Positions 8,712 through 16,827 of a DNA stretch of 30,401 nucleotides are shown here, one piece after another; positions within the stretch are counted from its first letter, which is position 1; each line of letters opens with the position of its first letter. The notes under the pieces are model-generated. The model was not told the origin of the DNA. It worked only from the letters and a program-made list of their open reading frames with translations, and made no database searches. The stretch covers positions 1 through 30,401 of the forward strand of contig JASJBQ010000055.1 of NCBI GenBank assembly GCA_030066455.1. Reading direction: 5' to 3'. The position numbers were made by a program, and so were the translations under genes. The stretch comes from Desulfobacterales bacterium (GTDB lineage: Bacteria > Desulfobacterota > Desulfobacteria > Desulfobacterales > UBA5852).

Positions 8712-9284
8712 ATGAAACGCTGCCGCTTCGTCTTGGCTATCGTCCTAACCCTTTGGCTGCTCATCCCGGCCGCCGGCGCCGTGGCCGAACAACCCCTTGA
8801 AAAATCGTTCCTGGGCCTGCCCTGGGGCACGGACATCCGCGAACACGACGGCTTCAAGTTCCTGCACGGCAAGGAGGGACTGCGCTTTTACACCAAGCCG
8901 GGCACCGTCCGGATGGTCAACGACATCCGCGTCGAAAAGGTGGTCTACGGCACGTACAAATACACCTTTTTTGCCGCCTTCCTCATCCTGGAATCGCCGG
9001 AATCGTTTGCCGCGCTGCGCGACTACATGGCGGACCGCTACGGCTTTCCCAAAACCTCCTACCAGGCCAGAGGCCAGATGACCACCCACCGCTGGCGCTA
9101 TCGCCAGATCAAGATGAAGCTCAAATCCACCGACGACGGTCAGAAGATGAAGCTGGCCTTCTACTATGCGCCCGTGAGCCGCAAGGTGAACGAGGCGTTC
9201 GTCGAGCTGGAGCAAAAGAACGCCCGCTGGCTGCCGATCGAAAAGGATAAAAAACCCGAGGGCCTGCCCCTGCTCGAATTTTGA
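8712..9284 (+). CDS. Exported protein of unknown function
   Basis: A 190-residue protein not assigned to a named family. The ATG at 8712 follows AAGGAAG; an in-frame GTG at 8691 has no such site. Residues 1-26 form a signal peptide: positive M-K-R-C-R, a hydrophobic core, then an A-A-G-A-V-A type cleavage site. The mature part starts E-Q-P-L-E-K-S-F-L-G-L-P-W-G-T, which resembles the start of small periplasmic proteins from Deltaproteobacteria whose function I do not know. It is rich in Lys, Arg and aromatic residues and has no cysteine after the leader. It lies 59 bases after the response regulator and 59 bases before the triple-repeat protein, so the three may share a transcript. Confidence 0.75.
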   Translation: MKRCRFVLAIVLTLWLLIPAAGAVAEQPLEKSFLGLPWGTDIREHDGFKFLHGKEGLRFYTKPGTVRMVNDIRVEKVVYGTYKYTFFAAFLILESPESFAALRDYMADRYGFPKTSYQARGQMTTHRWRYRQIKMKLKSTDDGQKMKLAFYYAPVSRKVNEAFVELEQKNARWLPIEKDKKPEGLPLLEF

Positions 9285-9343
9285 CCGCCTTGATCTTACC
9301 GCATCCATGGCTATTTTGCCTTTATAACCAAGGGAGGTAAGCC

Positions 9344-9652
9344 ATGGATCTCAAAAATCAGACGCCGACCCGTGAAGGCACATGGCTGAAAGTCTTCTGC
9401 CCGGACACGCGCTGTCTTACCGAGGAAGAAATCGTCAAACTTCCCGGCGACAAGCAGAAGGCCGCTCAGGCCACCGGAAAGAACGGCCTCTGGCTGGAAG
9501 TCTTTTGTCCGGAACAGGCCTGTTTACGGGAGGAAGATCGCATGACGGTACCGGTGCAGGATGCGGCCGACAAGGACAAACCCGGCATGTGGCTCAATAT
9601 CTTCTGCCCCGATGACCGTTGCGTGATCGACAACCCCACCGATATCGCCTGA
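9344..9652 (+). CDS. Small protein of three W-L-x2-F-C-P-x3-C repeats
   Basis: A 102-residue, probably cytoplasmic protein with no signal peptide. It contains three copies of one motif: W14-L-K-V-F-C-P-D-T-R-C24, W50-L-E-V-F-C-P-E-Q-A-C60 and W83-L-N-I-F-C-P-D-D-R-C93, each preceded by a Gly and followed by an acidic stretch. Repeat spacing is 36 and 33 residues. The six cysteines form three C-x4-C pairs, which could hold metal as half-sites or form disulfides; a thiol-redox role is also possible. A very strong Shine-Dalgarno (AAGGGAGGT) precedes the ATG, so it is probably made in quantity. I do not recognise a characterised family. It sits between an exported protein and the aldehyde oxidoreductase operon, but a hairpin at 9697-9728 separates it from the latter. 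Confidence 0.85.
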   Translation: MDLKNQTPTREGTWLKVFCPDTRCLTEEEIVKLPGDKQKAAQATGKNGLWLEVFCPEQACLREEDRMTVPVQDAADKDKPGMWLNIFCPDDRCVIDNPTDIA

Positions 9653-9696
9653 CGAGGCAGCGTTTCCACCATTACCAACCCCACCCGGCTGAATGC

Positions 9697-9728
9697 CTCC
9701 GCCGCATGCAAACCAGCAAGCGGCGGAG
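9697..9728 (+). terminator. Terminator-like hairpin after the triple-repeat gene
   Basis: Perfect 9-base inverted repeat CTCCGCCGC / GCGGCGGAG with a 14-base loop, 44 bases after the stop codon at 9652. There is no T-run directly after the stem. It plausibly ends the 7522-9652 transcript and separates it from the oxidoreductase operon. Confidence 0.4.
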
Positions 9729-9764
9729 CGCTCGGCACGCATCCCCCATCGCAGCAGACGCCGT

Positions 9765-9826
9765 TTGACAAAACCGAGGCGGGCGGCTAAAGCTGTTTTG
9801 AGTTAATTCTCATTTACACGGTTATT
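9765..9826 (+). promoter_or_regulatory. Probable promoter region of the aldehyde oxidoreductase operon
   Basis: A consensus -35 TTGACA at 9765-9770 is followed after 17 bases by TAAAGC (9788-9793), a weak -10. A second weak pair, TTGAGT (9798-9803) and GTTATT (9821-9826), also has a 17-base spacer. The stretch 9795-9832 is distinctly AT-rich for this window. One of these probably starts transcription towards the gene at 9874; the sequence does not decide which. Confidence 0.35.
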
Positions 9827-9873
9827 TAAAGCGAACCGGTCAAGCGCCGTCGCTGCTGACGACCGGAGGTCCT

Positions 9874-11829
9874 ATGGACACGCCGTACATGGGGAGGATT
9901 CTGTGGGTCGATTTGACCCGCGGCACCCTCCAGGAGGAGCGCCTGCCAGCCGCCTTCTATGCCCGGCAGCTTTCCGGGCTGGGGCTGGCGGTCGGCAAAC
10001 TGCTGGACCGCATCCCGCCCGGCGCCGACCCACTGGGCCCGGACAACATCCTGGGCTTCGTGTCGGGGCTTTTGACCGGCTGCGGGAGCCTGTTTACCGG
10101 GCGCTGGATGGTGGCCGGCAAATCCCCCCTGACCGGTGGCTGGGGGGACGCCAACTGCGGTGGCAATTTCGCCCCGGCCATCAAGCGCTGCGGCTATGAC
10201 GGTGTTTTTTTCAGCGGCGTCAGCCCGCGCCCGGTCTATCTCCGGGTCGAACACGGCCGGGCGGCGCTCTGCGACGCTAAGGAGCTCTGGGGGCAGGACA
10301 CCTTGACCAGCGAGCGCTTGCTCGCCGAAAGGCACGGCGGCTCCGGCGCCCGGGTGGCCTGCATTGGTCCGGCCGGCGAAAAGCGGTCCCACATCGCCGG
10401 AGTGGCCAACGACCGGGGCCGCATGGCCGCCCGCGCCGGACTGGGCGCCGTGATGGGCGCCAAGCGGCTCAAGGCGGTCGTGCTCACCGGGGCCCGGCGC
10501 ATTCGCGCCCACGCCCCGGATGCGGTCAAAGCGCTGAGCCGTGATCTTATCGACATCCTCCGTTTCGACCCGCCCTTCATGAACGGCATGCTGATGGCCT
10601 ATACCGGCACCCTCATGCGCATGTTGCCGGTCCAGATGGCCATGGACGGCATGCTCTACAAACTCATGCTCGACAAGTACGGCACGGCCAGCATGAACCA
10701 GCTGATGGTCGAGATCGGGGACACCCCCATTAAAAACTGGAAGGGCAGCAATGAAGACTTCGACCGCGAGCGCAGCGCCCGCTTGAGCCCGGAGGTTTTT
10801 GCCCAGCCGGTCGTCGCCAAATACCACTGCCATGCCTGCCCGCTGGGCTGCGGCGGCATCATGGCGGAGAGCAGTTCCTATCCGGGAGGGCACAAACCCG
10901 AATACGAAACCGTCATGTCCCTGGGGGGCCTGCTTCTAAATGACGATGCCGCCAGCATCTTCAGGCTCAACGACATGTTCAACCGGGCCGGCATGGATAC
11001 CATCTCCGCCGGTGGCACGATCGCCTTTGCCATGGAGTGCTACGAGCAGGGATTGCTCTCCCGCGCCGATCTCGACGGGCTCGACCTGACCTGGGGCAAC
11101 AGCCAGGCCATCGTCGACCTTGCGGCCAAAATGATCGCGCGGGAGGGCGTCGGCGATCTCCTGGCCGACGGCGTCAAGCGCGCCGCCGTGAAAATCGGCC
11201 GGGGCGCTTCCGCGATGGCCATGCATGCCGGCGGTCAGGAACTGGGCATGCACGACGGGCGCTACGATCCCGGATTCGCCCTGCACTACAGCGCGGAGCC
11301 CACCCCGGGACGCCATACCATCGGCTCCCAGATGTATTACGAAATGTTCCGCCTGTGGGAAAAGATCGACACCCTGCCCGATGTCGCCCTTTTCTACACC
11401 AAAGGCCGCAAATATGAATGGTCGTCGGAGCGCGCCGCATCCGCGGCCGCCTGCAGCCGTTTCATGAATGTTCTCAACGCCAGCGGCGCCTGTCTGTTCG
11501 GTGCCCTGCTGGGGCTCGATCGGCTGCCGCTTTTCGAGTGGCTCAACGCCGCCACAGGGTGGGCGCGGGATCCGGCCGACTACATGGAAATCGGTGACCG
11601 CATCCAGACGATGAAACAGCTATTCAACATCAAGCAGGGGGTGGACCCCCGGACGTTCAAGGCCAGCGCCCGCACGCTCGGACACCCGCCCCCGACGGCC
11701 GGCGCCAATGAAGGCCGGCAGGTGGATATCGAAAAGATGCGCCGCGACTATTGGCGCGAGCTGGGCTGGAACGCCGAAACCGGCCGGCCGGAACCGGACA
11801 AGCTGAAGCGGCTCGGCCTGCCCGCCTGA
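9874..11829 (+). CDS. aor: Aldehyde:ferredoxin oxidoreductase (tungsten/molybdopterin)
   Basis: A 651-residue member of the AOR family, which uses a tungsten bis-pterin cofactor and one [4Fe-4S] cluster to oxidise aldehydes to acids (or, with low-potential electrons, the reverse). The N-terminal G-R-I-L-W-V-D-L start and the G-K-S-P-L-T-G-G-W-G-D-A-N-C-G-G segment are typical of the pterin-binding AOR_N domain. Cluster ligands are C319-x2-C322-x3-C326 (H-A-C-P-L-G-C) and C540 (S-G-A-C-L-F-G). Length is slightly above the usual ~600-620. The start is set by GGAGG just upstream. The polyferredoxin gene follows after 13 bases and is the likely electron acceptor. Whether the substrate is aliphatic or aromatic cannot be told; linkage to acyl-CoA or benzoate degradation is possible. 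Confidence 0.94.
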   Translation: MDTPYMGRILWVDLTRGTLQEERLPAAFYARQLSGLGLAVGKLLDRIPPGADPLGPDNILGFVSGLLTGCGSLFTGRWMVAGKSPLTGGWGDANCGGNFAPAIKRCGYDGVFFSGVSPRPVYLRVEHGRAALCDAKELWGQDTLTSERLLAERHGGSGARVACIGPAGEKRSHIAGVANDRGRMAARAGLGAVMGAKRLKAVVLTGARRIRAHAPDAVKALSRDLIDILRFDPPFMNGMLMAYTGTLMRMLPVQMAMDGMLYKLMLDKYGTASMNQLMVEIGDTPIKNWKGSNEDFDRERSARLSPEVFAQPVVAKYHCHACPLGCGGIMAESSSYPGGHKPEYETVMSLGGLLLNDDAASIFRLNDMFNRAGMDTISAGGTIAFAMECYEQGLLSRADLDGLDLTWGNSQAIVDLAAKMIAREGVGDLLADGVKRAAVKIGRGASAMAMHAGGQELGMHDGRYDPGFALHYSAEPTPGRHTIGSQMYYEMFRLWEKIDTLPDVALFYTKGRKYEWSSERAASAAACSRFMNVLNASGACLFGALLGLDRLPLFEWLNAATGWARDPADYMEIGDRIQTMKQLFNIKQGVDPRTFKASARTLGHPPPTAGANEGRQVDIEKMRRDYWRELGWNAETGRPEPDKLKRLGLPA

Positions 11830-11842
11830 GGCGAGGAAAGCG

Positions 11843-12316
11843 ATGGCCTATCGGATAACGGACATGTGCGTCGGCTGCGGGATGTGCCTCAAGGTCTGCC
11901 CTGCCATGGCCATCAGCGGTCAGCCGCGCAAGCGCCACCGGGTCACGGGAGCGGCTTGCATTGATTGCGGCGCTTGCGGCCGTATCTGTCCCCACGGCGC
12001 CGTTCTGGATGCCATCGGCCGCAAATGCGCGCGCATCCGGCGCCGGGCCAGCAACTGGCCGCGTCCCCTCATCGACTATGACCGCTGTGTGGATTGTCGG
12101 GCCTGCATCGATGCCTGCCCGGTGAACTGCCTGGCGATCGCCTTTAATCAGGATGCCGGCGACCGACGCGCCCGCCCTGTGCTGGCGCGGCCGCGCGACT
12201 GCATCGCCTGTCGTTTCTGCGCCCTGGAGTGTCCGGCCGACGCTGTCAGCATGAAGCCGTTGTCGCGAATGACGGCCGAGGAAAAATTAGTTCTGGACGG
12301 GGGGTTCCAAGAATAG
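11843..12316 (+). CDS. Four-cluster polyferredoxin partner of AOR
   Basis: A 157-residue protein with four C-x2-C-x2-C-x3-C-P motifs, starting at C9, C39, C82 and C120, each expected to bind a [4Fe-4S] cluster; there is one extra cysteine at C96. The clusters form two 2x[4Fe-4S] modules separated by a very basic linker (about 58-76, rich in Arg). There is no signal peptide or membrane segment, so it is cytoplasmic. It starts 13 bases after the oxidoreductase stop with GAGGAAAG as ribosome binding site, which makes a two-gene operon very likely. Expected role: accept electrons from AOR and pass them to a redox partner outside the window. Confidence 0.93.
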   Translation: MAYRITDMCVGCGMCLKVCPAMAISGQPRKRHRVTGAACIDCGACGRICPHGAVLDAIGRKCARIRRRASNWPRPLIDYDRCVDCRACIDACPVNCLAIAFNQDAGDRRARPVLARPRDCIACRFCALECPADAVSMKPLSRMTAEEKLVLDGGFQE

Positions 12317-12941
12317 TATAGCCCATGGTCAGGGTCGATTTGTGCCCCGCCTCCCGAACCACCAGTCCGACCTCATGCTAGCGATCGACGCCCAATCAAT
12401 CTGCCGAGTACGACGAGCCCCGGGACCGTATTTCGCGCCTGGGAATGCATAGGAATGGGACGCAGTGCCGTATTCCGGCACCGCCTGCGATAGCGTTGGA
12501 AGCACGCAGGCCGGCCGAAGGTTCAATGCTGTTGGAGGATTGAACGGGCCCCGCAACCAGACGGCCGGCCGGCAACGAACACGCGGAGAGGTACGCCCTA
12601 TTGACGGCGGGTCGTGCATGGCCTGCGTCCCATCCCCCGCCTTTGTGCCCGCCAGGCCAATCTTGCGACGTTTAGAACCGATCCCCAAAAAATCTAAGCG
12701 CCCCTGGCGGCGTTTTCCGCGCGGCATGATTTTTCGCCGATTTTTGGTCTTATCGATCGGGTGATCATGCGGTGCATCGTGAGTTGGCGCCTGGCATGGG
12801 CGAAAGGTCTCAACCCCGCCCCCTTGCGACCATACGGCGTGGTTACGCCGCTTTCGCGCCGTCTCACGGCGTCCAGAAACCCCGGTCCTCATTTTGCGAT
12901 CCGTTCTCCATGGTCGCGCACCCCACCCGGTATTTCCGGCG
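12317..12941. other. Longest gene-poor stretch (625 bases)
   Basis: I find no gene I can support. Overlapping ORFs of 60-190 codons exist on both strands but have mixed, non-protein-like composition, as expected in GC-rich DNA. Structured elements seen: a perfect 7-base inverted repeat GTTCAAT/ATTGAAC with an 11-base loop (12521-12545), flanked by GGCCGGCC-type palindromes (about 12510-12518 and 12563-12572); a perfect 6-base hairpin CGGCGT/ACGCCG with a 4-base loop (12835-12850); and AT-rich runs around 12687-12745. A structured RNA or a decayed gene is possible. None of the signature sequences of SRP RNA, RNase P RNA or tmRNA was found. Confidence 0.45.
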
Positions 12942-13442
12942 CTAAGGTTTAGGCGGCAGGCTCAGGGCCATGTTGGCGGCATCAAGCTCGATGTGGACCG
13001 TGCGTTCGGCGACGGCGTCGACCGGCACCTGCCAGGCGGCTTTCTGCCCAGCGATCATGGTGGGGAAGGTGACCACGAGATAGTAGTGGCCTGGGGGCAC
13101 CCGGTTGAAGGCCACCGATCCGTCCGGTCGGGTTAATTTGTCGTCCACCAGGTAACCATCCTGATCCAGCCGGGACTGGAAACCAATAAAAAAAGCCATG
13201 TGGGCGGAGTTGATGCGTGCGGCCCGTTCCACTTCCGCCTGGGCCCCGGCCAGATCCAGTGCGGGGACATCGACGGCTGCGGTCACCAGAAACACGCGCA
13301 CCCAATCGCCGTAGATCACCTGGCCGTTTTGATCGGCGAGACTGATGCGGGCGGTGATCCGCCCATGGTCGGCCCTAACCGGCAGGGCCAGCCCCATGAC
13401 CGCCAGCAGAACAAGAAGACCTTCGCGGTAATGCCTGTGCAT
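12942..13442 (-). CDS. Small exported protein with carboxypeptidase-regulatory-like beta fold
   Basis: A 166-residue protein whose start is fixed by an excellent AGGAGGT 4 bases before the ATG at 13442; the open frame upstream to 13598 is not needed. Residues 1-24 form a signal peptide (M-H-R-H-Y-R, hydrophobic core, L-P-V-R-A-D). The mature part reads like a beta-sandwich: T-A-R-I-S-L at the start and, near the end, D-G-S-V-A-F-N-R-V-P-P-G-H-Y-Y-L-V-V, the usual strand-turn of carboxypeptidase regulatory-like or prealbumin-like domains. It is likely periplasmic. It is divergent from the AmpG-like gene. Function unknown. Confidence 0.75.
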   Translation of the reverse strand: MHRHYREGLLVLLAVMGLALPVRADHGRITARISLADQNGQVIYGDWVRVFLVTAAVDVPALDLAGAQAEVERAARINSAHMAFFIGFQSRLDQDGYLVDDKLTRPDGSVAFNRVPPGHYYLVVTFPTMIAGQKAAWQVPVDAVAERTVHIELDAANMALSLPPKP

Positions 13443-13617
13443 GCCGACCTCCTGTTGGGCCATCAGCGCTTCGATTATGGCGTCACACCGACTTTGCGGC
13501 GACGGACGCCGGACGAGTACGTTCATGCCGTCCGGGGGGCGCCACCGACGCTTCAGGGGATAACGAATCCCCTCGCCGCTGTCAAAGCATTGCGGCACGC
13601 CCGCCGCACACCGCTGT

Positions 13618-13646
13618 TTGTCAGGATGTTTTTTTTGGACTATAAG
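13618..13646 (+). promoter_or_regulatory. Near-consensus sigma-70 promoter for the AmpG-like gene
   Basis: TTGTCA at 13618-13623, a 17-base spacer holding a run of eight T, and TATAAG at 13641-13646. Both hexamers match the consensus in five of six positions. Transcription would start near 13653, about 50 bases before the TTG start at 13705. Confidence 0.7.
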
Positions 13647-13704
13647 CGCTATCGGCGCCCGTGGGGTACGATCGCCCCTTCGTTTTCAGCTTTGAAAGGC
13701 AACC

Positions 13705-14997
13705 TTGGCTTTGGATCAACCGCCATCCAGCTTGCAAGCAAGACTTCAGCGCTATTGGCAGCAGACCGAATTGCTGCGAACCCTTCTCAGCCGACGCATG
13801 CTGGTGGCGCTGATCATGGGTTTTGCCGCCGGACTGCCCTTGCTGCTGACCATCGGCGTTCTGCAGGCCTGGATGAAGGATGCCGGCGTGGACCTGACGG
13901 TGATCGGCCTGATGAACCTGGTGCAGATTCCCTACACATGGAAATTCCTCTGGGCGCCGCTGCTCGATCGCTATGCCCTGCCCTTGCTGGGTCGCCGCAA
14001 GGGATGGCTCACCGTCGCCCAGCTCGCCCTGATCGCCGCCATCGTCCTGCTGGGGTTCAGCGATCCGCAGACCCAATTCGGCTTCATGGCCCTGGCCGCC
14101 TGCCTGGTGGCCTTTTTCAGCGCCACCCAGGATATCGTCATCGACGCCTACCGCCGGGAAGATCTCCCCGACAACGAGCTCGGCCTGGGATCATCGCTTT
14201 ACATCTATGGCTATCGCCTGGGGATGCTCCTGGCGGGTGGCGGCGGCCTCATCATGGCGGATCACATGCCCTTCTCACGGGTCTATTTCATCATGGCCCT
14301 CTGTCTGTTGCCCTGCCTGGTTACCACCTGGCTCACACCGGAGCCGCCCGCCGTGGCCGGAACCCCGCGTACCCTGAAAGAGGCCGTCGTGGCCCCGCTG
14401 GTCGAATACTTCCATCGACCGGAAGCCCTCTGGATGCTGGCCTTCATTCTGTGCTACAAAGTCGGCGACACCATGGCCAGCGCGATCAGTACGCCTTTTT
14501 ACCTTGATATCGGCTTTTCCAAGTCCCAGGTCGGCGCCGTGGTGAAACTCTTTGGTTTCTGGGCCACCATCGCCGGGGCCGGTATCGGCGGCATCATGAT
14601 CCTGAAACTGGGCATCACCCGTTGCCTGTGGCTCTTCGGCGTCCTCCAGGCCTTGTCCACGGCGTGCTTCGCCGTGCTGGCCCGGATGGGTGATCACCTG
14701 CCGACTTTGGCCGGTGTGATCGCCTTCGAGAACTTCAGCAGCGGCATGGGCACCTCGGCCTTCGTGGCCTTTATGGCCAGCATCACCAACAAAAAATTCA
14801 CGGCGACCCAGTATGCCCTGCTGAGCAGCCTGATGGGCATGCCGCGCGTTTTCGCCTCGGCCCCCACCGGCTTCATGGCCAAGCACATGGGTTGGGAGGG
14901 GTTTTTTATCTTCTGCACCCTGGTCGCCATTCCGGGCCTGCTCATGCTGATGAAGTTTGCACCCTGGAATGCCGCGCGGACCGAATCCACCCCCTGA
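13705..14997 (+). CDS. ampG: AmpG-like permease (MFS/PAT family)
   Basis: A 430-residue polytopic inner membrane protein with about 12 hydrophobic segments. The N-terminal part (G-F-A-A-G-L-P-L-L-L-T, then W-A-P-L-L-D-R-Y) and the F-F-S-A-T-Q-D-I-V-I-D-A-Y-R motif near residues 133-147 are characteristic of AmpG. AmpG imports anhydromuropeptides released from peptidoglycan, allowing cell-wall recycling and beta-lactamase induction signalling; related PAT proteins carry acetyl-CoA, so assignment is by family. The start is a TTG at 13705 with GAAAGG 5 bases upstream; an in-frame TGA at 13693 rules out a longer form, and a second TTG at 13711 is the only close alternative. No ampD, ampC or other recycling enzyme is nearby. 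Confidence 0.88.
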   Translation: MALDQPPSSLQARLQRYWQQTELLRTLLSRRMLVALIMGFAAGLPLLLTIGVLQAWMKDAGVDLTVIGLMNLVQIPYTWKFLWAPLLDRYALPLLGRRKGWLTVAQLALIAAIVLLGFSDPQTQFGFMALAACLVAFFSATQDIVIDAYRREDLPDNELGLGSSLYIYGYRLGMLLAGGGGLIMADHMPFSRVYFIMALCLLPCLVTTWLTPEPPAVAGTPRTLKEAVVAPLVEYFHRPEALWMLAFILCYKVGDTMASAISTPFYLDIGFSKSQVGAVVKLFGFWATIAGAGIGGIMILKLGITRCLWLFGVLQALSTACFAVLARMGDHLPTLAGVIAFENFSSGMGTSAFVAFMASITNKKFTATQYALLSSLMGMPRVFASAPTGFMAKHMGWEGFFIFCTLVAIPGLLMLMKFAPWNAARTESTP

Positions 14998-15049
14998 CGG
15001 ACGGCCCGGCCCACTGCGAACCTGTTTCCATGCGAGGAATCGTTTGCCG

Positions 15050-16801
15050 ATGACGCCCCCCACTGCCGACGACAAGATCCTGGCCCTGCGCCGGGAATTG
15101 ACCGCGCAACGCCGCCGGATCCTCGACCGGCCCCCGGAAGAGGCGCTCGCGCGGGTTCTGGCGCACCCCCAGCCGGCCGCCCTGGCACACAGTTTTCCAG
15201 AGGAGGATTTCTTTTTTCTGATCCAGGACATCGGCCCGGACGACGCCCATCCCCTGATCGCCCTGGGCTCCGGGCGCCAGCTCGAATACCTGCTCGACCA
15301 GCAGGTCTGGAACCGGGACCGTCTGGACCTCCGCGAGTTATTTTTCTGGCTCGAGCGGTTCGTGGCCGCCGACCCCGCCCGGATGGTACGCTGGCTGGCC
15401 CGGGAAAAAAACGATCTGGTGGAATACTACCTGTTCAACACCATCGAAATCCGCCTGCGGGAAAACGACCAGGACCCGACCGATTTCGGCCCGGAGTTCA
15501 CCAGCTTTGACAATTTTTTTTACTTTCGGGTCGTCGATCTGCCCTCGGCGGAGCCTTTGGGGGAAGAATGGCAGAAAAAGCACCGCCGCCTGGTGCGGGG
15601 CATCCTGGAACGTCTGGCCGAGGACGACCATGTCCACTATCAGCGGGTACTGCTGTCGGCGCTCAACGTCCTGCCCGCCGAAACGGAGGAGGAGGCCTAC
15701 CGTCTGCGCAATGTCCGCCTGGCCGAAAAGGGATTTCTACCCTTTGAAGAGGCCGTGGGCCTCTACCAGCCCATCAACTACGAGCGCTTCCAGCAGACCG
15801 CCGCACGCTTTCAGGTTCCTCCCGCCGACGAACTCATGCCGCTTCCCATGGTGCCACTGGACCTGGCCGCAGGCGACCAGCTCTTTCAGCAGGCTTTGCA
15901 AGCCGTCGCGCCGGGCGAGATCCTCGAGCGAATCCAATCCGAATTCGCCGCTCTCGGCAACCGTCTCTGCGTGGCCGACAGGCTGAAACCCGACAACCGC
16001 AAGGATTTGAACGCCGTGCTCCAGAAGGCCTGCGGCTACCTCAGCATCGGCCTCGAGCGTGTGAACCCCGACCCGCCGCTGGTCGCGAATGCCGCGCGGA
16101 CCCTGCAGGCCTTTAACCTCGAAGGCCTTTTCCGCCTCGGTTTCAGCCAGGCGGCAGAGCTTAAACAGACGACCGAAGCCTGGGTGTCCACAAGCTGGTT
16201 TGCCCGCGGCGGACTGCCGCTCACCTTCTGGGGAGAGGACGGGTTGGGGTTGCTCGGCGGACTGCTGCTCAAACGCCCCCTCTATTTCGACCGCGGCGGT
16301 TCGGGGCATCGGTACCGGGAATTCATGCGCCTGGACGACATTCAAACCAGCGAGCGCCGGCTGGCGCAAATCCAGGCGCTCGACGGTCTGCTCGACAAAA
16401 TGTCGCTTGAGCTGCCGCTGCCGCGTCGTTACGGACATCTGACCTACAAGAACGTCCTGCTGACCCTCTGGGCTCGCAGCGAACTTGGATTGCCGGAGAC
16501 CCTGCGACCGATTGCACTCGATCCCTTCAGGGATTTCTGGGAAGGCCTGTTCGAGGCGCAGCCGGTCGGGGCGGAAGGACGAAGCATTGCCGACGAGAGC
16601 CGGACGGCCTGCCTGCAGTGGCTGGCCCGACGGACGGCGCGCGGCGACGTGGACCTGGCTGAGACCGTCGGGCCGCAGCTCACCGCCCTGTTCGCCGAGC
16701 TGGAGGACGATTATGGACGGATTTCCGGCGACAGGATCGATCCGCGCTTCGTTCACCACTTTTTACTGCAGCCAGAACCAACCGCAGCCGACGGCCAATA
16801 A
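15050..16801 (+). CDS. DUF6178 family protein
   Basis: A 583-residue soluble protein that I recognise as the DUF6178 type, found mostly in Desulfobacterota and without known function. It is acidic and helical, with conserved-looking segments such as L-A-H-S-F-P-E-E-D-F-F-F-L-I-Q-D near the N-terminus, F-D-N-F-F-Y-F-R around residues 150-160, and V-L-L-S-A-L-N-V-L-P-A-E-T-E-E-E-A-Y-R-L-R-N-V-R near 200-225 (quoted in part). There is no signal peptide, membrane helix, zinc motif or nucleotide-binding loop. The ATG at 15050 is chosen over an in-frame upstream codon at 14957 because the latter overlaps the permease gene; GAGGA lies 13 bases upstream. It is 52 bases after the permease stop and could be cotranscribed with it. 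It converges with the cyclase-like gene, leaving 26 bases between stops. Confidence 0.82.
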   Translation: MTPPTADDKILALRRELTAQRRRILDRPPEEALARVLAHPQPAALAHSFPEEDFFFLIQDIGPDDAHPLIALGSGRQLEYLLDQQVWNRDRLDLRELFFWLERFVAADPARMVRWLAREKNDLVEYYLFNTIEIRLRENDQDPTDFGPEFTSFDNFFYFRVVDLPSAEPLGEEWQKKHRRLVRGILERLAEDDHVHYQRVLLSALNVLPAETEEEAYRLRNVRLAEKGFLPFEEAVGLYQPINYERFQQTAARFQVPPADELMPLPMVPLDLAAGDQLFQQALQAVAPGEILERIQSEFAALGNRLCVADRLKPDNRKDLNAVLQKACGYLSIGLERVNPDPPLVANAARTLQAFNLEGLFRLGFSQAAELKQTTEAWVSTSWFARGGLPLTFWGEDGLGLLGGLLLKRPLYFDRGGSGHRYREFMRLDDIQTSERRLAQIQALDGLLDKMSLELPLPRRYGHLTYKNVLLTLWARSELGLPETLRPIALDPFRDFWEGLFEAQPVGAEGRSIADESRTACLQWLARRTARGDVDLAETVGPQLTALFAELEDDYGRISGDRIDPRFVHHFLLQPEPTAADGQ

Positions 16802-16827
16802 AGACGGCGGGCAGGGACAAGATGCGG

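Noticed and set aside
9653..9873. Possible molybdenum/tungsten cofactor riboswitch upstream of the AOR operon.
   Set aside because: Only a simple 9-base hairpin and promoter-like hexamers are visible; the conserved bases of the Moco RNA motif were not recognised.
12329..12892. 187-codon minus-strand ORF and 99-/63-codon plus-strand ORFs in the gene-poor region.
   Set aside because: No recognisable motif, mixed low-complexity composition, no good ribosome binding sites, and frames on both strands equally open as expected for GC-rich noncoding DNA.
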